The notes below the pieces were generated by a model. The model worked only from the letters and a program-made list of their open reading frames with translations, was not told the origin of the DNA and did no database searches. Made by a program: the position numbers and the translations under genes. Of a stretch of 8,735 nucleotides of DNA, positions 6,322 through 8,735 are shown one piece after another. The stretch comes from CAZFAT01 sp964517075 (GTDB lineage: Bacteria; Acidobacteriota; Vicinamibacteria; Vicinamibacterales; SCN-69-37), in assembly GCA_964517075.1 (NCBI GenBank), contig CAZFAT010000227.1, forward strand, positions 1 through 8,735. Reading direction: 5' to 3'. Within the stretch, counting starts at the first letter, position 1; each line of letters starts with the position of its first letter.

Positions 6322-7653
6322 ATGCTTCAACCCGTCAGCCGGATTGTGGACCTGCTCGATCCCGCCCTGAATCGCCTGGACAATATGGACGTCGCGGAGG
6401 CTCGGCGTCGGGTCCGGGCCGGGACGCCTGACGCGGTTCGCGCCATCGGCGGATCCTTCGCCCTGGTCGAATCGGAGGGCATCCAGGTGCGGATGGCCCG
6501 GTCGCTCGACCGGCCACTGCGCTATTTCCTTGCCAAACGCCACGAGGGGCCCGCGCTCTACGTCGCGGACCGCATCGACACGCTGCACCAGGCCCTTACC
6601 GCCGACGGCCTCGCCGGCCAGTTTCATCCGAGCTACACGCGGATGATCCCGGCCCACTACATCGTCGAGATCGCGCTCGTCGGCTGTCCGGATCCGGATC
6701 CCGTCTACACGCGGTTCTTCACCCCCGCGCGCGCGACGCTGCCGCCGTCGACCGCCGAGATCGGCCGGCGATACGTGCAGGCGGTGTCGGACGAGGTCAT
6801 CAGGTGGCTGCGCCGGCTGGACGCGGCGCCCGCGGACTCGCCGGCCATCGGCGTGGCGTTCTCGGGGGGCATCGACAGCGGCGGCGTGTTCCTGATCGTC
6901 TATCACGCGTTCCTGTCGCTGGGACTCCCGCCCAGCGGGCTGAAGGCGTTCGTGCTCAACCTGGGCGGCGGGCCGGACGTCGAGCAGGCGCGAGCCTTTC
7001 TCGGCGCCGTCGGCCTCTCGATGTTCCTGGAGGAGATCGAGGCGTCGCCTGCGGATCTCGACCTCGACGAGACGATTCGAGTGCTCGAGGATTACAAGGC
7101 CCTCGATGTCGAGTGCGCGGCGATGGGCCTGGCGCTCTGCCGGGGGATCCGCGCCCGCTATCCGGACTGGCGGCATCTGGCGGACGGCGACGGCGGCGAC
7201 GAGAACCTCAAGGATTACCCGATCGAGGCCAACGAGGAACTGACGATCCGGAGCGTCATCGACAACCCCATGCTCTATCAGGAGGGCTGGGGCGTCGGCC
7301 GCATCAAGCACTCGCTGACCTACAGTGGCGGGCTGAGCCGCAGCTACGCGCGGACGTACGCCCCCGCGCGTCAGTACGGGTTCGACGGATTCAGCCCGTA
7401 CACGCGGCCGGCCGTGATCGAGATCGCCGAGGGCATTCCGTTCGCGGCGCTGACCGGGTACGACGTCTCGACGCTCTACGCTTTGAAGGGCCGCATCGTG
7501 AGCCAAGGCATCAAGGCGGTCACCGGGATCGACATGCCGGTGTTCCCCAAGCGCCGGTTCCAGCACGGCGCCGGGCCGGCCGATCTGTTGCGCACGCGGT
7601 TGCACGGCACCGAGCAGACCTATCGCCGGACATTCCAGCGCCTCTACGCCTGA
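6322..7653 (+). CDS. Asparagine-synthetase-like ATP-dependent amide ligase lacking a glutaminase nucleophile
   Basis: A 443-residue protein with the C-terminal synthetase half of the AsnB/beta-lactam synthetase family, which adenylates a carboxylate before amide formation. Visible features are the PP-loop FSGGIDSGGVF (180-190), the second ATP/Mg motif LADGDGGDEN (286-295) and, near the C-terminus, ALKGRIVSQGIKAV followed by FPKRRFQHG (408-416), matching the LR...K-R-GF segment of AsnB. Residues about 40-140 keep a shrunken trace of the Ntn amidotransferase fold (GGSFALVES, PLRYFLAK, LYVADRIDTLHQAL). The protein begins Met-Leu-Gln rather than Met-Cys, so the catalytic N-terminal cysteine is absent, and it is about 110 residues shorter than typical AsnB. 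It therefore probably uses free ammonia, a substrate amine or an internal amine, as beta-lactam and carbapenam synthetases do. TTG codons at 6244 and 6286 could extend the N-terminus, but give no cysteine at position 2. The radical SAM gene follows after 9 bp. Substrate unknown. Confidence 0.85.
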   Translation: MLQPVSRIVDLLDPALNRLDNMDVAEARRRVRAGTPDAVRAIGGSFALVESEGIQVRMARSLDRPLRYFLAKRHEGPALYVADRIDTLHQALTADGLAGQFHPSYTRMIPAHYIVEIALVGCPDPDPVYTRFFTPARATLPPSTAEIGRRYVQAVSDEVIRWLRRLDAAPADSPAIGVAFSGGIDSGGVFLIVYHAFLSLGLPPSGLKAFVLNLGGGPDVEQARAFLGAVGLSMFLEEIEASPADLDLDETIRVLEDYKALDVECAAMGLALCRGIRARYPDWRHLADGDGGDENLKDYPIEANEELTIRSVIDNPMLYQEGWGVGRIKHSLTYSGGLSRSYARTYAPARQYGFDGFSPYTRPAVIEIAEGIPFAALTGYDVSTLYALKGRIVSQGIKAVTGIDMPVFPKRRFQHGAGPADLLRTRLHGTEQTYRRTFQRLYA

Positions 7654-7662
7654 CGCGCGCCG

Positions 7663-8667
7663 ATGTACCCCGCTGAAGCGGCTGCCCGCGATCGCTTCGT
7701 GCTCGACCAGCGGCCGGCCCGGCGGGAACCGGATCCCAGGCAGTACCACGACCTCGTCATCGAGGACGAGCGGACCGAGGACGGGCGCGTCGTTCCCGTC
7801 GCCGCCCTTTTCCTGACCGGCCGCGAGTGTCCGTGGCGCTGCGTCATGTGCGACCTCTGGCAACAGACGACCCGTGATGACACGCCGGCCGGCGCGATTC
7901 CGCGGCAGATCGCGGCGGCCCGGCAGGCGCTCGGGACGCGTCCGCCGGTCGTGACGACCATCAAGCTCTACAATGCCGGCAGCTTCTTCGATCCGCGTGC
8001 CGTTCCGGACGGCGACTACGACGCGATCGCCGCGGCATTGACCGGCCTGGAACGCGTCGTCGTCGAATCGCACCCGGCGCTGGTGGGGCCTCGCACGATG
8101 CGCCTGCGGGACGTCCTGGCGCACCATGCGGCCGCTGGCGCGGTTCCGTCCCGCCTCGAAGTGGCCATGGGGCTCGAGACCGTTCATCCCGACGCGCTCG
8201 AGCGCCTCAACAAGCGCATGACGGTCGAGGATTTCGCGCGCGCGGCCGATCGACTCCGTGGGATCGACGTGGCCATCCGTGTGTTCCTGCTGGTGTCGCC
8301 CCCGTTCATCCCGCCCGCCGATCAGGATGCCTGGCTCGTGCGATCCGTCGACACGGCCTTCGCACACGGCGCGTCAGCCGTGTCGCTGATTCCCGTCCGT
8401 CCGGGTAACGGCGCGATCGACGCGCTCGCCCGGGCCGGGGAATTCCGGCCACCAACCCTGATCGACATCGAGCGCAGCCTGCACCTGGCCCGCGCCCACG
8501 CGCGGGTGACGGGCCGGTTGTTCGTGGATCTCTGGGAAATCGGTCGGTTTGCGGAGTGCCCCTCATGCCTGGACGCCAGGCACGGCCGTCTGCTCCGAAT
8601 GAACCTCGAACAGCGCGCGCTGCCGCCGGTGCCGTGCGGACTTTGCGGCGGGTCGGCGGCGGCATGA
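7663..8667 (+). CDS. Radical SAM protein resembling the archaeosine RaSEA family, with C-terminal double CxxC
   Basis: A 334-residue radical SAM enzyme. The [4Fe-4S]/SAM motif is CPWRCVMC (Cys56, Cys60, Cys63; CxxxCxxC). The core continues with IKLYNAGSFFDPRAVP (100-115), VVVESHPALV (132-141), EVAMGLETVHPDALERLNKR (166-185), VFLLVSPPFIP (207-217) and FRPPTLIDIERSL (261-273). As I recall the family, this order and these motifs resemble RaSEA (TIGR01210-type), which in Euryarchaeota works with ArcS to make archaeosine in tRNA, and the Elp3-like radical SAM core. Four more cysteines at the C-terminus (Cys299, Cys302, Cys325, Cys328; CxxC-22-CxxC) could bind zinc or an auxiliary cluster. No ArcS or tRNA-guanine transglycosylase lies nearby, so a different substrate is likely. 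The ATG is 9 bp after the amide ligase stop, and the stop overlaps the next start (ATGA). No Shine-Dalgarno is seen. Radical SAM assignment is firm; the subfamily is tentative. Confidence 0.88.
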   Translation: MYPAEAAARDRFVLDQRPARREPDPRQYHDLVIEDERTEDGRVVPVAALFLTGRECPWRCVMCDLWQQTTRDDTPAGAIPRQIAAARQALGTRPPVVTTIKLYNAGSFFDPRAVPDGDYDAIAAALTGLERVVVESHPALVGPRTMRLRDVLAHHAAAGAVPSRLEVAMGLETVHPDALERLNKRMTVEDFARAADRLRGIDVAIRVFLLVSPPFIPPADQDAWLVRSVDTAFAHGASAVSLIPVRPGNGAIDALARAGEFRPPTLIDIERSLHLARAHARVTGRLFVDLWEIGRFAECPSCLDARHGRLLRMNLEQRALPPVPCGLCGGSAAA

Positions 8668-8735
8668 CCACGTCCACGATCGATGTCGACGTGGCCGTCA
8701 TCGGATCCGGATTCGCGGGCTCGCTGACGGCCATG
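8664..8735 (+). CDS. FAD-type Rossmann oxidoreductase, N-terminal fragment (runs off right edge)
   Basis: The first 24 codons are visible. The ATG at 8664 overlaps the stop of the radical SAM gene in ATGA, indicating translational coupling. After a short polar start comes VDVAVIGSGFAGSLTAM, a beta-alpha-beta dinucleotide-binding motif (GxGxxG with following small residues) at the N-terminus, as in FAD-dependent oxidoreductases. The wording GSGFAGS resembles flavoproteins of the geranylgeranyl-reductase or tryptophan-halogenase type, but 24 residues cannot separate these from other flavin enzymes. Membership of the same operon as the amide ligase and the radical SAM enzyme is strongly suggested by the overlap. 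Confidence 0.75.
   Translation, partial: MTTSTIDVDVAVIGSGFAGSLTAM

Noticed and set aside
6307..8367. A 686-codon open frame on the minus strand opposite the ligase and radical SAM genes
   Set aside because: It is antisense to two proteins with clear catalytic motifs, its product is Arg/Gly/His-rich with no recognisable domain, and long antisense frames are expected at this GC content.
8433..8450. GGCCGG/CCGGCC inverted repeat as a terminator or operator
   Set aside because: It lies in the middle of the radical SAM coding region, has no T-tract, and short GC palindromes are frequent here.

Overview
This is a GC-rich, densely coding bacterial chromosomal window with no RNA gene, CRISPR array, insertion sequence or long gene-free stretch. 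The codon bias towards G/C, together with a secreted protein that joins a carboxypeptidase-regulatory-like domain to TPRs, suggests Acidobacteriota, perhaps a Vicinamibacteria-type lineage. That placement is a judgement from family resemblance, not from a marker gene.

Layout. The left edge holds the 5' part of a minus-strand RlmI-like rRNA cytosine methyltransferase (1-753). After a 29-bp divergent spacer, all other genes are on the plus strand. The first five are rpiB (783-1247), glyA (1251-2531), a DinG/YoaA-type Fe-S helicase (2549-4471), a secreted TPR protein (4498-5559) and a YggS/PLPBP protein (5562-6260). They are spaced 2 to 26 bp apart and look like one housekeeping transcription unit: pentose phosphate and one-carbon metabolism, DNA repair, a periplasmic scaffold, and PLP homeostasis alongside the PLP enzyme GlyA.

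The longest plus-strand gap follows yggS: 61 bp, locally A/T-rich, with a TTGACA hexamer. It leads into a second, less ordinary set: a reduced asparagine-synthetase-type amide ligase with no glutaminase nucleophile (6322-7653), a radical SAM enzyme resembling the archaeal RaSEA family with two extra C-terminal CxxC motifs (7663-8667), and the first 24 codons of an FAD-type Rossmann protein (8664 to the right edge), joined by an ATGA overlap. Tight packing suggests that carboxylate activation, radical chemistry and flavin redox chemistry serve one pathway. This module is the best candidate here for an undescribed system. Its substrate cannot be read from the window and it continues past the right edge.

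Smaller items of interest are the start codon of yggS lying inside a perfect GC stem with a near-perfect 30-bp palindrome just downstream, the two small palindromes in the 29-bp divergent spacer, and the ambiguous start of the helicase gene.
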